A DNA stretch of 64,000 nucleotides from Caldisericales bacterium (GCA_022707885.1 JAKIZT010000005.1:1-64000); one strand, 5' to 3'. Shown: positions 43,786 to 57,251, numbered from the stretch's first letter. A program made the numbers and translations. The notes: a model not told the origin generated them from the letters alone.

Positions 43786-44940
43786 ATGAAAACTGGATTT
43801 GTCAAAAGCCTGATTCTGGTCGTTATGGTCACCCTGATGTCGTCATGCACCGGGGCATTCAATGAAGGTCCAGGTCCCTCCGGAGGGTGCGACTGGTCAA
43901 TGTTTGGCCAGAGTGCGTCACACAATTCATCGGTGCACGGCACCTGCGGGCCACAGACGAGCGACCTTATAAAAAAATGGTCTTTTGCAACAAAAGGGCC
44001 AATAACCTCATCTTGTGCATTCGAAAACGAAAAGTGTTTCTTCGGATGCTTTGACAAAAATCTTTACTGCATCGACAGCATCGAGGGTTCGCTGGTATGG
44101 AAGCATGAGACCGACGGCACAGTCGGCTCGCCGGCCGTTTCCGGCGGGTATGTCTGTTTTGCAAGCCAGGACAAGAAGCTCTACTGCCTCAGCTCTGCCA
44201 CAGGTGAAACAGTCTGGGAAATTGAAGGCACCCAGAACTTCTCCTCACCCACGATCTACCAGTCAAAAATCTACTACGCTTCGATTGACCGCAATATTTA
44301 CTGCGTTGACCTGTCATCAGGCCAGGAAGTATGGCGCTTTGAAACAAAGGGTCCGATAGGCTCCTCGGTCACGGTTATAAATGACAGGGCATACGTTGGC
44401 TCCAACGATTACAATGTTTATTGCCTGAACGCCAAGAACGGGAACGAGCTGTGGTCTTTCAAAACAGACAACGCCGTTGTTTCAACGCCATCTGTATGGG
44501 GAGAAAGGGTGTTTTTTGGCTCCTATGACGACAAGATATACTGCCTGGACGCGACAACCGGCGAGAAGATATGGGAATTCAAGACCGGCGGCGACATCGT
44601 CTCGACGCCTTCGGTCTACATTGACAGGCTGATTGTCGGTTCAAACGCAGGAGTAGTCTACTGTGTTTCGATAGAAGACGGCAAAGAGCTCTGGTCATTT
44701 GATCCGGGCCTCTGGGTGCCAATCCCGTCAACGCCAGCAATCGCAGGCACAAAAATGTTTGTCGGTTCGGCGGACAAGAACGTTTACCTGATAGACACGA
44801 TCACAGGCAAAAAGCTGTGGCATTTTGAAACCAGCGACAGGATCTTCGCCTCCCCCGCCATATACAAAAACAGGGTTTATATTGGCTCTGCAGACGGAAA
44901 ACTCTACTGCTTCGAGGACAAGGCAGCAACCAGCAAGTAG
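43786..44940 (+). CDS. PQQ-propeller (BamB-like) lipoprotein
   Basis: A 384-residue predicted lipoprotein with a signal ending LMSSC. The mature protein is a beta-propeller of at least seven PQQ-like blades about 40 residues apart, each of the form NLYCIDSIEGSLVWKHET, KLYCLSSATGETVWEIEG, NIYCVDLSSGQEVWRFET, NVYCLNAKNGNELWSFKT, KIYCLDATTGEKIWEFKT and NVYLIDTITGKKLWHFET. Nearly every blade has a cysteine in the YC position, which is not usual in PQQ repeats. BamB-type proteins help assemble outer-membrane proteins; the large GxKxLW repeats fit that fold, but no Bam partner is nearby and function is open. The mRNA looks leaderless. Confidence 0.82.
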   Translation: MKTGFVKSLILVVMVTLMSSCTGAFNEGPGPSGGCDWSMFGQSASHNSSVHGTCGPQTSDLIKKWSFATKGPITSSCAFENEKCFFGCFDKNLYCIDSIEGSLVWKHETDGTVGSPAVSGGYVCFASQDKKLYCLSSATGETVWEIEGTQNFSSPTIYQSKIYYASIDRNIYCVDLSSGQEVWRFETKGPIGSSVTVINDRAYVGSNDYNVYCLNAKNGNELWSFKTDNAVVSTPSVWGERVFFGSYDDKIYCLDATTGEKIWEFKTGGDIVSTPSVYIDRLIVGSNAGVVYCVSIEDGKELWSFDPGLWVPIPSTPAIAGTKMFVGSADKNVYLIDTITGKKLWHFETSDRIFASPAIYKNRVYIGSADGKLYCFEDKAATSK

Positions 44941-44962
44941 TTCAAAAAACTGGCTGAAATTC

Positions 44963-44992
44963 AAAAACCCTGTCTTTGGCAGGGTTTTTTGT
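44963..44992 (+). terminator. Intrinsic terminator of the PQQ lipoprotein gene
   Basis: AAACCCTG pairs with CAGGGTTT around a 7-nt loop and is followed by TTTTTTGTTTTTTG. Confidence 0.88.
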
Positions 44993-45083
44993 TTTTTGGG
45001 AACAAAACCCGAAAATCTTTTGTAAGGGTTGTATCGGGATTGACCTCCCCGATCCAAAGCAAGTTAAAACTTTTCCTCTCCTA

Positions 45084-45112
45084 AAAAAGGCCCCGCCGAC
45101 CCCGGGGCTTTT
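45084..45112 (-). terminator. Intrinsic terminator of the TolB-like protein gene
   Basis: AAAAGCCCCG pairs with CGGGGCCTTTTTT around a 7-nt loop on the minus strand. It lies 15 bp past the stop codon and faces the terminator of the convergent PQQ gene. Confidence 0.8.
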
Positions 45113-45127
45113 GTTTTTCCAGCCTTA

Positions 45128-46318
45128 TCATTCCTCCACCTTTGTAAGGTACAAACCCTTGTTCCTGATTGTATAAATCATTTTGTCACAAAAAATCCTG
45201 AATATTCCAATTTCAGCATAATCGGATACTATGCCAGTCTTCTTCAGGGAGCCATCTTTCTTGACATCAACAACAAACAGCTTGCCACTCATGCTGTTGA
45301 GGCCTATCTTTTCACAATATGCGACCCTCCTCCCGCAACAGCACCCGGAAAGACTTTCAAGATAAAAAGCCTCTTTTGGTTTATCGCCATCTGATGAAGG
45401 CTCTACAATTGTGATTGTCTTTTTTGTAGTTGGGTCATAACACATGAGTTTGTCAACTGAATCGTAGCGGGTTTTAGTCCTTATTTTGAAAAGAAAAATA
45501 TCTGAATAGGGATTATTTGGTATAAAAATGGTCGTTTTTGCCAGAGTCTTGTTAAAGAATGTGAATTTTTCATTTGTTTCCAGATTCAGGGCTTTCAATT
45601 CAGGGTTGCCTCCTTTGTCCATGACGCCGTAGATGATAAATTCTCTGGTAATATTGGGCATTACAACCTCTTTTGCAGAGTCTATCACCTGCAACTCCCC
45701 TGTCTCGGTGTCATAAAGGCAAACCTCTTCCAGACCCGACTCCTCATTTGGTCTGCAATAAACAATTTTCCCATCGGCAATGCGGGGGAATTTCTCGGAA
45801 TAATAAATTGAACGTTCATAACCTGAACGTTCAATTATTTTATCGACAAATACAGACTTGGATTCCCCATCGGCAATATCATTCCAGTAGATGCCATGCC
45901 CATTGTCAGTAGAAATGAAAACCACTTTGCTATCATAAATATTAATACGCTTGTCAATAATGCCGTTCTCACAAAGCTTCTTTGGCATTGTGCCTGTGCA
46001 TGCCATTCCATATTTTGGCCAGCCTGGGTCAATTACGCTCCAGCAAACATACGCCGAACTCAGGTGGATTTCGTTCAAATTAGATTTCATTTCAGGCATG
46101 TTGGCTATCTGGAACTGTTTACCATCTGACATGTCAAGCAGATTCAATACTGATGAATTACTCTTCCCTACACTTTTCCAAACACAAAATCTTGAATTGA
46201 TGTGGGCATTGTAGACATGTTCTTTGTTCAATGACACTGTTTTATTTTCCGCATTGGCAGGAAATGATGCCAGAAACAGGCACAATAAAAGCAAAACAAC
46301 AGATACACATCTCCTCAT
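45128..46318 (-). CDS. Secreted TolB-like beta-propeller protein
   Basis: A 396-residue exported protein (signal MRRCVSVVLLLLCLFLASFPA with cleavage near ANAEN). The rest is a beta-propeller with WD40-like/TolB-type blades: FPRIADGKIVYCRPNEESG, EEVCLYDTETGELQVID, REFIIYGVMDKGGN and GSLKKTGIVSDYAEIGIF, ending with RIFCDKMIYTIRNKGLYL. No catalytic residues are recognised. GGAGGAGGG precedes the ATG at 46318, so the longer in-frame upstream sequence is not used. It is a single-gene unit. Confidence 0.75.
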   Translation of the reverse strand: MRRCVSVVLLLLCLFLASFPANAENKTVSLNKEHVYNAHINSRFCVWKSVGKSNSSVLNLLDMSDGKQFQIANMPEMKSNLNEIHLSSAYVCWSVIDPGWPKYGMACTGTMPKKLCENGIIDKRINIYDSKVVFISTDNGHGIYWNDIADGESKSVFVDKIIERSGYERSIYYSEKFPRIADGKIVYCRPNEESGLEEVCLYDTETGELQVIDSAKEVVMPNITREFIIYGVMDKGGNPELKALNLETNEKFTFFNKTLAKTTIFIPNNPYSDIFLFKIRTKTRYDSVDKLMCYDPTTKKTITIVEPSSDGDKPKEAFYLESLSGCCCGRRVAYCEKIGLNSMSGKLFVVDVKKDGSLKKTGIVSDYAEIGIFRIFCDKMIYTIRNKGLYLTKVEE

Positions 46319-46432
46319 CAAATTCCCTCCTCCACCAGTTTTCAATGATTTTGTTCTAGGGGCTCCACATTTTAAAAACAATGCCGTGAAACTTAAAACA
46401 ATAGTAAACAAATAGGGCATTCCTTAAAAAAC

Positions 46433-46460
46433 TTGACAAATCAAGATTGGCGATTATGAT
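46433..46460 (+). promoter_or_regulatory. Promoter of the TetR regulator gene
   Basis: TTGACA (46433-46438), 16-bp spacer, TATGAT (46455-46460). Only 7 nt separate the -10 box from the ATG at 46468, so the mRNA is likely leaderless. Confidence 0.65.
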
Positions 46461-46503
46461 GACTCACATGTCAATGACTAATGAATCAATGACTGGTGAG
46501 TCA
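46460..46503 (+). promoter_or_regulatory. Candidate autoregulatory operator of the TetR regulator
   Basis: TGACTCAC (46460-46467) and its inverse GTGAGTCA (46496-46503) flank a second repeat, TCAATGACT at 46471-46479 and 46486-46494. The left arm overlaps the -10 box and the predicted start of transcription, where a bound TetR dimer would block its own promoter. This is an inference from position and symmetry. Confidence 0.5.
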
Positions 46504-47082
46504 ACGAACAGGAAGCAGCAAAAAGAGAACACGAGGAACAATATTCTCCAGGCTGCATTGAGGGAATTTGTGGACAAGGGTCTTGCCAACACAAACGTCC
46601 AGGACGTTGCCAAAGCGGCAAATGTTTCATACGGCACGATCTTTGCCCATTTCCCCAAAAAAGATGACCTTCTGATAAGGGTCATTAACGAATACGGCTC
46701 GCAGATTGTCGAAAAATTCAACAATCTTGTAAACGACGATAACAATCTCGAAAAGATATTGAGGGCCGACCTCAAAGTCATCGGGGAATACGAGCCTTTT
46801 TATGCACAACTTGTCTCGTCGATATCGAGGCTCCCAAGCGATGCAAGGAACGTCCTCATAGGCATCCAGTCCGTTGTTTCACATCACTTCCAGAGAGGGT
46901 TGAGAAAGGGTGTCATAAACTGGATTTACAAAGACTTGCCGGGGCATCTGGCCTTTAATTGCTGGACCAGCCTGGTTTACTACTACCTCTCAAACAGGGA
47001 CCTCTTCGCACCAGGCGGTTCTGTTATTGAAAGCAAAGGTGAGGAGTTGATCAATTTTTATATGAACATGATCAGAAAGTAA
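46468..47082 (+). CDS. TetR-family transcriptional regulator
   Basis: A 204-residue regulator from the ATG at 46468, with the TetR_N helix-turn-helix: RNNILQAALREFVDKGLANT, NVQDVAKAANVSYGTIFAHFPKKDDL. The C-terminal ligand-binding domain is helical and unassigned. The first 15-20 codons are unusual (many Met, Thr and Ser) because they cover the operator; alternative ATGs at 46474 or 46489 are possible. I chose 46468 because it lies 7 nt after the -10 box. It is followed 21 bp later by a membrane-protein gene, likely co-transcribed. Confidence 0.88.
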   Translation: MSMTNESMTGESTNRKQQKENTRNNILQAALREFVDKGLANTNVQDVAKAANVSYGTIFAHFPKKDDLLIRVINEYGSQIVEKFNNLVNDDNNLEKILRADLKVIGEYEPFYAQLVSSISRLPSDARNVLIGIQSVVSHHFQRGLRKGVINWIYKDLPGHLAFNCWTSLVYYYLSNRDLFAPGGSVIESKGEELINFYMNMIRK

Positions 47083-47103
47083 TAAAGGAAAGTGGGTAAA
47101 CAA

Positions 47104-47838
47104 ATGAACGAAAGAGACGAAAGAATAGAAGAACTCGCAGAACACATGGTAAAAACGCAGGGCATTGACAAGGAAGCGGCAAAAAAGATAGCAACGGAAA
47201 TGTTTGAATACAGACCCGCAGGCCCGAGCTGGTTTTCAAAATCACTCAAGAAAACTGTTTCGGTTTCACCAATGATCATCGGGGCAATGGGTGTTGCAAT
47301 CGTGGGATTATCCGTGGCCCTTGTGACTACAAATATCAGCAAAGACCGGAAGGAATATTTGGTGGGCTCCGTAGGGACTGTAACAACAACTTTGCCCGAT
47401 GTTCCGCCAAACAATGCATTCAATTTTAAAATCAGTGATGCCGTGCCTCCGGCTGGAATGTTCAATTATGAGGCAATACCAGTACCATCGCCAGTGCCAG
47501 AACAATCAAACACGATCGTTGTTTCCCCTTCTGAAAAAATGGAAGGCGACACAACAGTAACATATCACATTGAAGACAACAAAGAAGGCCGTGTTTACTC
47601 ATTTGAGACACCAGAAGGTGGTAAAGAAGGTGTTGTTTACTCATTTGAGACGCCAGAAGGCAATGTTTATTCGTATGAGACACCCCCAGTGCTCAAATTC
47701 AAGATTGAATCAAACAAACTGTTACCAAACTCCAGCACGCCTCCAATAACAACAGCACCAAACACAGGCACAAAATCCAGTTCTGATGAACCGCCTACAA
47801 TAACCATAACCCCAAAAACAGGCACAAAAGCAAAATAA
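47104..47838 (+). CDS. Single-pass membrane protein linked to the TetR regulator
   Basis: A 244-residue protein with a charged cytoplasmic N-terminal segment (MNERDERIEELAEHMVKTQGI, shown in part), one membrane helix at about 58-77 (SPMIIGAMGVAIVGLSVALV) and an extracytoplasmic region of about 165 residues rich in Pro, Thr, Ser and Val. It includes three copies of VYSFETPEG/VYSYETPPV in tandem at about 160-192 and a TP-rich tail (PPITTAPNTGTKSSSDEPPT cut to 20). The layout, a short cytoplasmic helical domain, one helix and an exposed repeat-rich domain, is like anti-sigma factors or envelope sensors, but no domain is recognised. The GTG at 47092 has a closer AGGAAA site and is an alternative start. 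Confidence 0.65.
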   Translation: MNERDERIEELAEHMVKTQGIDKEAAKKIATEMFEYRPAGPSWFSKSLKKTVSVSPMIIGAMGVAIVGLSVALVTTNISKDRKEYLVGSVGTVTTTLPDVPPNNAFNFKISDAVPPAGMFNYEAIPVPSPVPEQSNTIVVSPSEKMEGDTTVTYHIEDNKEGRVYSFETPEGGKEGVVYSFETPEGNVYSYETPPVLKFKIESNKLLPNSSTPPITTAPNTGTKSSSDEPPTITITPKTGTKAK

Positions 47839-47850
47839 TCAAAGATACCC

Positions 47851-47887
47851 AGCCCCTCCATTTTTTTAGATGGAGGGGCTTTTTTAT
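47851..47887 (+). terminator. Intrinsic terminator of the tetR operon
   Basis: AGCCCCTCCAT pairs with ATGGAGGGGCT around an 8-nt loop and is followed by TTTTTTATTT. Confidence 0.93.
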
Positions 47888-47921
47888 TTGGCCGTCTTAA
47901 AAATAGCCTGAACATACTTTC

Positions 47922-47950
47922 TTGACATGATCCCCTTCTGGATGTAACAA
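47922..47950 (+). promoter_or_regulatory. Sigma-70 promoter upstream of the TPP riboswitch
   Basis: TTGACA (47922-47927), 17-bp spacer, TAACAA (47945-47950). Transcription would start near 47957, about 10 nt before the riboswitch aptamer. Confidence 0.75.
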
Positions 47951-47966
47951 GGGAACGTCTTAATAA

Positions 47967-48048
47967 CCATCGGGGTGCTGTGAAGGCTGAGATGGGCGAA
48001 AGCCCGACCCGCAAGACCTGATCTGGGTAATACCAGCGCAGGGAATGG
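47967..48048 (+). promoter_or_regulatory. TPP riboswitch (THI element) aptamer
   Basis: The conserved thiamine-pyrophosphate aptamer features are present in order: GGGGTGC at 47972-47978, GGCTGAGATG at 47985-47994, a variable GGGC-GAAA-GCCC hairpin at 47994-48005, then GACCC, ACCTGATCTGGGTAATACCAGCGCAGGGA (quoted here in two parts: ACCTGATCTGGG and TAATACCAGCGCAGGGA). P1 closes with CCAT (47967-47970) and ATGG (48045-48048). Confidence 0.95.
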
Positions 48049-48058
48049 GACCTTCCTC

Positions 48059-48081
48059 CCTCCTGATAATTTAAAAGGAGG
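48059..48081 (+). promoter_or_regulatory. Candidate ribosome-site sequestering hairpin of the TPP riboswitch
   Basis: CCTCCT (48059-48064) can pair with the Shine-Dalgarno AGGAGG (48076-48081) of thiT around an 11-nt loop. There is no T tract, so control at translation initiation rather than termination is likely. Confidence 0.7.
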
Positions 48082-48088
48082 CTTTTGC

Positions 48089-48904
48089 ATGCTTAGTAAT
48101 TCTGGTGCCGTGGCCCAAACGGGCCTCTTAGAGAAAATTGCCAGCTATTTCAACTCTTTCAACTTCCTTATCACTCTGGCAATTCTGGCGTTTTTTGTGT
48201 TCCTCATCATTGCATCACGGAAATATAAATGGGACGTCCATACAATTGCAATCGTGGGAATTTGCTCTGGATTGTCGCTGGTTTTTGGCTACTTTCCATT
48301 CTTCAAAATGCCGGAAGGCGGCTCAATTTCGCTGGCAATGGTGCCAGTGGTTGTTGTAGCATTAACAAAAGGTGTCGTGCCCGGAGTTATCACAGGTGTT
48401 ATTGCCGGATGTCTCCAGTATTTCCCAGACCCATTCTTCTACAATCTGCCCCAGTTCCTGCTTGATTATCCAATAGCATGGGGGCTTGTGGGTCTGGCTG
48501 GCCTCTGGAAAATTGACAACGGCAAAAAAACTCTTTTGTGGGTGATAGGTGGACTTACATTGCTTGTTTGCGGTGGGTTCATACTAGACATGGTGCTTGA
48601 GGGCGGATATTCCTGGGACAAATTTGTTGCATTGGCAATAATGCTTGGGTTGCTCATTCCAGGGTTCCTGACCGCAAAGAGGGGCGGAGCATGGTCTCCG
48701 GCAGGTGGTGTTGCGATTGGTGCTTTTGCACGTTTTCTTGCCCACTTGCTATCCGGAATGCTGTTCTTCTACATGTTTGCATGGCCAGGATACAGCATAC
48801 TGGGCTACACCTCGATTTACATAGCCATACACCTTGTTCCCGAGACCATCTTGTGTATGGTTGCAGCTGTGCCAATAAACAAATATGTGATAGAGAGGTC
48901 GTAG
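48089..48904 (+). CDS. thiT: Thiamine-specific ECF transporter S component (ThiT-like)
   Basis: A 271-residue membrane protein of the YuaJ/ThiT family that binds thiamine with high affinity and works with a shared ECF ATPase module, which is not in this window. It has six hydrophobic helices and the family motifs MPEGGSISLAMVPVVVVAL and FLLDYPIAWGLVGLAGLW. It is about 80 residues longer than typical ThiT, with an extra N-terminal helix (SFNFLITLAILAFFVFLII) before the core. A TPP riboswitch with a ribosome-site hairpin controls it, which supports thiamine as the substrate. The ATG follows AGGAGG at 7 nt. Confidence 0.88.
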   Translation: MLSNSGAVAQTGLLEKIASYFNSFNFLITLAILAFFVFLIIASRKYKWDVHTIAIVGICSGLSLVFGYFPFFKMPEGGSISLAMVPVVVVALTKGVVPGVITGVIAGCLQYFPDPFFYNLPQFLLDYPIAWGLVGLAGLWKIDNGKKTLLWVIGGLTLLVCGGFILDMVLEGGYSWDKFVALAIMLGLLIPGFLTAKRGGAWSPAGGVAIGAFARFLAHLLSGMLFFYMFAWPGYSILGYTSIYIAIHLVPETILCMVAAVPINKYVIERS

Positions 48905-48911
48905 AAAATAT

Positions 48912-49535
48912 TTGGAAGAACTGACCGTTGCCTGGAGCTCTGAAGGCTATCTTGAGGAGAAGAAATCCGAATTTTTCTCATTTCTTGTCCCTTCAAAATC
49001 ACTTGCGGAATTTGAGGGTTTCATTTCGGAGCTCAGACAGAAAAACAGAGAAATGTGCCATTTCTGCAGTGCAGTCAGGCTCAGGAACCCTACACTCGTT
49101 GAAAAGGCAAGTGATGACGGTGAGCCTTCCGGAACGGCCGGCAGACCCATATTAAATGTCCTGCAACGCAAGAACCTGATAAATTGCGGGATTGTTGTGA
49201 TGAGAAAGTTTGGTGGAACACTTCTCGGGACAGGCGGTCTCACAAGGGCCTATTCCGAGGCCGCCCAGTCCTGTGTCCTGTCTGCAAAAATGGGCAGAAT
49301 GGCACCATTTTCATTGATGAGCGGTACTATTGGCTACAAGGAGTGGGCAAAGATAGAGAAGCTCGTTCGTGAATATGACAAATCCCCACAAACCAGCTTT
49401 GGTGAAAAAATTGAAGTTTCCTTTCTGGTAAGAGATGACAAGGCAAACACTGTTTCAATGCTGCTGAAAGAAGCACTTGGGGGAGAAGAACCCTTCTCCC
49501 CCATTGATCACAAAATGATTTTCGAGCCTGTTTAG
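48912..49535 (+). CDS. YigZ/IMPACT family protein
   Basis: A 207-residue protein of the UPF0029/IMPACT family. Family motifs: KKSEFFSFLVPS at the N terminus, HFCSAVRLR, the strongly conserved ASDDGEPSGTAGRPILNVL and GIVVMRKFGGTLLGTGGLTRAYSEA. The C-terminal domain (DUF1949 type) is present. YigZ homologues are weakly tied to translation and proline metabolism, with no firm reaction. It begins 7 bp after thiT with a TTG start codon and no clear ribosome site, so it depends on read-through translation from thiT and may fall under the riboswitch. Confidence 0.9.
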   Translation: MEELTVAWSSEGYLEEKKSEFFSFLVPSKSLAEFEGFISELRQKNREMCHFCSAVRLRNPTLVEKASDDGEPSGTAGRPILNVLQRKNLINCGIVVMRKFGGTLLGTGGLTRAYSEAAQSCVLSAKMGRMAPFSLMSGTIGYKEWAKIEKLVREYDKSPQTSFGEKIEVSFLVRDDKANTVSMLLKEALGGEEPFSPIDHKMIFEPV

Positions 49536-49543
49536 CTGAAAAG

Positions 49544-49858
49544 CTATTCTCCGAGGAGAGACATCGCGTTGGTGTCCGGGTCCTCAAAAAGCACCATATT
49601 GCAGTCTTCCCACTCTTCAATGACTGTTTTCTCATTTTTCAGGAGTGCTTTTTCTTTCTCATAGTCGTCGCTGACAAAAGTCAATCCAACTCCCTGCTGG
49701 TCTTCCTCGGCCTTCCACAGGGCGAACTTCACATTGCCGATTTCGAGAGCGATAAAGTCATCTTCCCTGGACATTTCCTTTGCGCCGAGTTTTTTGTAAA
49801 ACTCAAGCATCTTTTCAAGGTTTTCACAACCGATGTCAAATCTGACTTCTTTTATCAT
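49544..49858 (-). CDS. VOC-superfamily (glyoxalase/bleomycin-resistance fold) protein
   Basis: A 104-residue protein of the vicinal-oxygen-chelate fold: VRFDIGCENLEKMLEFYKKLGA, KFALWKAEEDQQGVGLTFVS, MVLFEDPDTNAMSLLGE. The last motif (FxDPDGNxxxL type) is a family hallmark, with Glu in FEDPDT a possible metal ligand. Only one half-module is present, so it should dimerise. The substrate is unknown. The ATG at 49858 follows AGGAGAG; longer upstream frame is not used. It converges with yigZ, 8 bp apart. Confidence 0.85.
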   Translation of the reverse strand: MIKEVRFDIGCENLEKMLEFYKKLGAKEMSREDDFIALEIGNVKFALWKAEEDQQGVGLTFVSDDYEKEKALLKNEKTVIEEWEDCNMVLFEDPDTNAMSLLGE

Positions 49859-49922
49859 TTTTCTCTCCTTTTCTTTTGAGATGGAGTTTCCGCTCAAAAC
49901 CGCCCAATGTCAAGAGATTGTG

Positions 49923-49950
49923 TTGACCTTGTGTTCTTAGATGGTAATAT
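49923..49950 (+). promoter_or_regulatory. Sigma-70 promoter of the PEGA protein gene
   Basis: TTGACC (49923-49928), 16-bp spacer, TAATAT (49945-49950), with GAGGAGG just before the ATG at 49972. Confidence 0.72.
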
Positions 49951-49971
49951 CTTCTTCTTGAGGAGGTATTG

Positions 49972-55545
<5,574 letters not shown>

Positions 55546-55548
55546 AAC

Positions 55549-56391
55549 CTATCTTTTTCCCCAGTTAAATTTTATTTGAAGGACCCTGTAAAACTCTTTT
55601 TGTCCAAATTTTGCAAAAACAGCGCTGTGTGGTGACCTCGTCACAATCAGCTCGTCCTGTGGGCGAAGCTGGGAAACAATGTCTCCATCAGCAAAAATGG
55701 ATGCTGGCCCGTAAGACATGTCAAAAACAAGCCTCAAGGGTTTGCTGTTCGGGATTATTATCGGACGCTGGTCTATTCTGTGCGGGCAAATAGAGATCAT
55801 TCCTATAACTTCGCATTCGGGGTCAATTATTGGCCCACCGGCAGAAAGTGCATAAGCTGTCGAACCCGTGGGGGTAAAGACAATCAGACCATCAGCCCTT
55901 GTTGTTGAAACCTTTTCCTCGCCCACGTACGCTTCAACATCGACCACCTGGGAGAGAATATTTCTGTAAAGATATATATCATTTACAGCATCGATCGTGA
56001 GGAGTTCCTTGCCTTCCCTCATGAGGGTGCCCCTTATCATGAACCTGCGCTCCAGATCGTACTGGTTCGAGATGACCCTGATAAGGGAATTCCTGAGCCA
56101 TGAACCTTCAACTTCGGTCAGGTAACCCAGATGGCCAAGATTGATGCCAAGCACTGGGATGGCATACGGGGCCGTTTTGTGGATTGCCCTCAACAGGGTG
56201 CCATCACCACCAAGCGAAAGCACCAGATCACACCCTTTAGGAAAATCAGGGTCTGCGTTCATGCCAAGATGGACTGCAACATCCTCCGGGGCGCTGACAC
56301 TGATCCCCCTGTCTTGCAGCCATCTTACAGAGTCAATCGCGGTCATGACGATTGACTCTGTGATTTTTCTGATGAAGATGCCTATCTTCAT
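55549..56391 (-). CDS. nadK: NAD kinase
   Basis: NadK phosphorylates NAD+ to NADP+, supplying the cofactor of FabG and FolD. The 280-residue protein has the active-site GGDGT at 61-65, NLGHLGYLTEV, and TPTGSTAYALSAGGPIIDP with the conserved NE/D-type motif in INAVNDIYLYR. Length is normal. The start overlaps the folD stop by 1 bp and the stop is 3 bp before recN. Together with folD and recN this is the arrangement seen around nadK in many bacteria. Confidence 0.97.
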   Translation of the reverse strand: MKIGIFIRKITESIVMTAIDSVRWLQDRGISVSAPEDVAVHLGMNADPDFPKGCDLVLSLGGDGTLLRAIHKTAPYAIPVLGINLGHLGYLTEVEGSWLRNSLIRVISNQYDLERRFMIRGTLMREGKELLTIDAVNDIYLYRNILSQVVDVEAYVGEEKVSTTRADGLIVFTPTGSTAYALSAGGPIIDPECEVIGMISICPHRIDQRPIIIPNSKPLRLVFDMSYGPASIFADGDIVSQLRPQDELIVTRSPHSAVFAKFGQKEFYRVLQIKFNWGKR

Positions 56392-57242
56392 TAAAAGTTT
56401 GCTCTCAACTCCGCTGATCTGATTGTATTTTCCATGAGCATCGTGATTGTCATTGGCCCAACGCCCTTTGGAACTGGAGAAATTGCGTATGCAACTTCTT
56501 TTGCTTCATCAAACGCCACATCTCCAACCTGTCTGCCATCTTCGAGTTTGTTGGTACCAACATCAACAACCCAGGCGCCAGGCTTTATCCAGTCACCCCT
56601 GACCATCTCTGCCTTGCCAACTGCCGCAACCACAATATCTCCTTCCCTTACAACACCGGGAAGATCGGCCGTTTTTGAGTGGCAGACAGTGACTGTGCAA
56701 TTTTTTGAAAGCAGCAACATCGAAACGGGTTTTCCAACAATATTTGACCTGCCAATCACAACCGCCCTTTTCCCGGCAAGGATTGCACCGTATCTCTCGA
56801 GAAGGGCGATTATCCCAGCCGGTGTTGCCGGAAGGAAAACCGGCGAACCGATGGAGAGCCTGCCAACATTGTATGGGTGAAAACAGTCAACATCTTTTGA
56901 AGGGTCAATCGCTTCAAGTATTGTCTGTTCGTTGATGTGTTTTGGCAATGGCAGCTGCGTCAGGATGCCTGTTGTTTCCTTGTCTTTGTTCAATTTGTCA
57001 ATCAGCTCGAGCAACTGCTGCTGGGTTGTTTCTTCCGGAAGATTGATTGTTTCTGAACCCATGCCGAGTTTGTTGCATCTTTTGCCCTTCATCCTGACAT
57101 ACGTTTCGGAGGCGGGGTCATTGCCAACAAGAATGGCGGTCAGTTTGACTGGAAGACCATTTTTGCGGATTTTTTCTACCCTTAGGGCAAATTCTGCATC
57201 CATTTTTTCAGCAAGCAGTTTGCCATCAAGAAGGATTTCCAT
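56391..57242 (-). CDS. folD: Bifunctional methylene-THF dehydrogenase / methenyl-THF cyclohydrolase
   Basis: FolD interconverts methylene-, methenyl- and formyl-tetrahydrofolate. The 283-residue protein shows the substrate motif VRMKGKRCNKLGMGSETIN, TGILTQLPLPKH, the FolD signatures PATPAGIIALLERY and GRSNIVGKPVSMLLL, and a Rossmann-type C terminus. Length is normal. It starts with a GGAGG-led ATG 9 bp after fhs and overlaps nadK by one base. With fhs it forms the formate-to-methylene-THF route. Confidence 0.97.
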   Translation of the reverse strand: MEILLDGKLLAEKMDAEFALRVEKIRKNGLPVKLTAILVGNDPASETYVRMKGKRCNKLGMGSETINLPEETTQQQLLELIDKLNKDKETTGILTQLPLPKHINEQTILEAIDPSKDVDCFHPYNVGRLSIGSPVFLPATPAGIIALLERYGAILAGKRAVVIGRSNIVGKPVSMLLLSKNCTVTVCHSKTADLPGVVREGDIVVAAVGKAEMVRGDWIKPGAWVVDVGTNKLEDGRQVGDVAFDEAKEVAYAISPVPKGVGPMTITMLMENTIRSAELRANF

Positions 57243-57251
57243 TGTGCCTCC

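Noticed and set aside
47580..47690. Short direct repeats near 47.6 kb as a regulatory or CRISPR repeat
   Set aside because: They are the coding form of the VYSFETPEG peptide repeats in the membrane protein.
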